Origin: Pyrinomonadaceae bacterium | Lineage (GTDB): Bacteria > Acidobacteriota > Blastocatellia > Pyrinomonadales > Pyrinomonadaceae | Assembly (NCBI GenBank): GCA_030841105.1 | Contig: JAVEDE010000121.1 | Location: 16,409-80,408 of the forward strand | DNA length: 64,000 bases | Direction: 5' to 3' | In this document: positions 63,985 to 64,000 of the stretch, in pieces | Layout: the number at the start of each line of letters is the position of its first letter | Numbering within the stretch: position 1 is the stretch's first letter | Notes under the pieces: model-generated | The model's input: the letters and a program-made list of their open reading frames with translations, nothing else | What the model was told of the DNA's origin: nothing | Databases searched by the model: none | Position numbers and translations under genes: made by a program

Positions 63985-64000
63985 AACCTTGATCAAGGTT
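63985..64000. promoter_or_regulatory. 16-bp perfect palindrome at the window edge
   Basis: AACCTTGATCAAGGTT is a perfect palindrome ending exactly at the window edge. It could be an operator or half of a larger inverted repeat; the following bases are not visible. Confidence 0.35.

Overview
The window is a high-GC chromosomal segment with dense genes on both strands. Its family content points to Acidobacteriota, probably Blastocatellia (Pyrinomonadales-like). The markers are three 'ADOP'-type MacB/FtsX permeases in tandem, an Oar-like TonB-dependent receptor with an N-terminal carboxypeptidase-regulatory domain, a winged-helix/TolB-propeller fusion, an M64 peptidase, S15-type and class C beta-lactamase-type secreted hydrolases, and many intergenic hairpins built from short repeated words. 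This placement is inferred from gene families; no rRNA, tRNA, CRISPR array or complete insertion sequence was seen.

Layout. 1-6442: end of a protein with a VWA-protein-like tail, then the N-degron module clpS-clpA-aat and a YdeP-type molybdopterin oxidoreductase. 6493-10059: small zinc-ribbon protein, alpha/beta hydrolase, TauE/SafE transporter, succinate-semialdehyde-type dehydrogenase. 10221-25046: a large export/efflux locus with two MacB-type ATPases, an HlyD-type adaptor, three giant permeases, a secreted repeat protein and an NtrC-family regulator with its histidine kinase. Two sigma-54-like promoters (10221 and 11238) sit in front of its first genes, so the regulator/kinase pair at the end probably controls the locus. 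25298-31636: PilZ protein, BaiN-type flavoprotein, DoxX-like protein, conserved small protein, M64 peptidase, J-domain-like coiled-coil protein, DUF1624 membrane protein.

31945-39507: two secreted esterases, a MocR regulator divergent from a metallo-beta-lactamase-fold hydrolase, a secreted DUF1579-like protein and a winged-helix/TolB fusion; by eye this stretch is less GC-rich. 39508-43242 is an accessory patch: a MITE-like element, a structured RNA-like leader before an unrecognised secreted pair, a perfect 23-bp hairpin, a periplasmic metal-binding protein and a frameshifted aldo/keto reductase relic. 43281-49645 carries single genes of exchangeable type (MFS exporter, alcohol dehydrogenase, GNAT, Na+/H+ antiporter, Tat-exported flavoprotein). 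50466-58206 is dominated by a heme-uptake locus (Oar-like receptor, hmuT, hmuU, hmuV) on the minus strand. 58334-64000 holds two secreted hydrolases, a decayed tyrosine-recombinase fragment, a methyltransferase and a small unknown protein.

The strongest leads are the sigma-54-controlled export locus with its asymmetric ATPases and a homogenised permease 5' end, the family of intergenic inverted-repeat elements with differing repeat words, the unrecognised leader plus lipoprotein pair at 39.7-41.6 kb, and several relics of past mobile activity.
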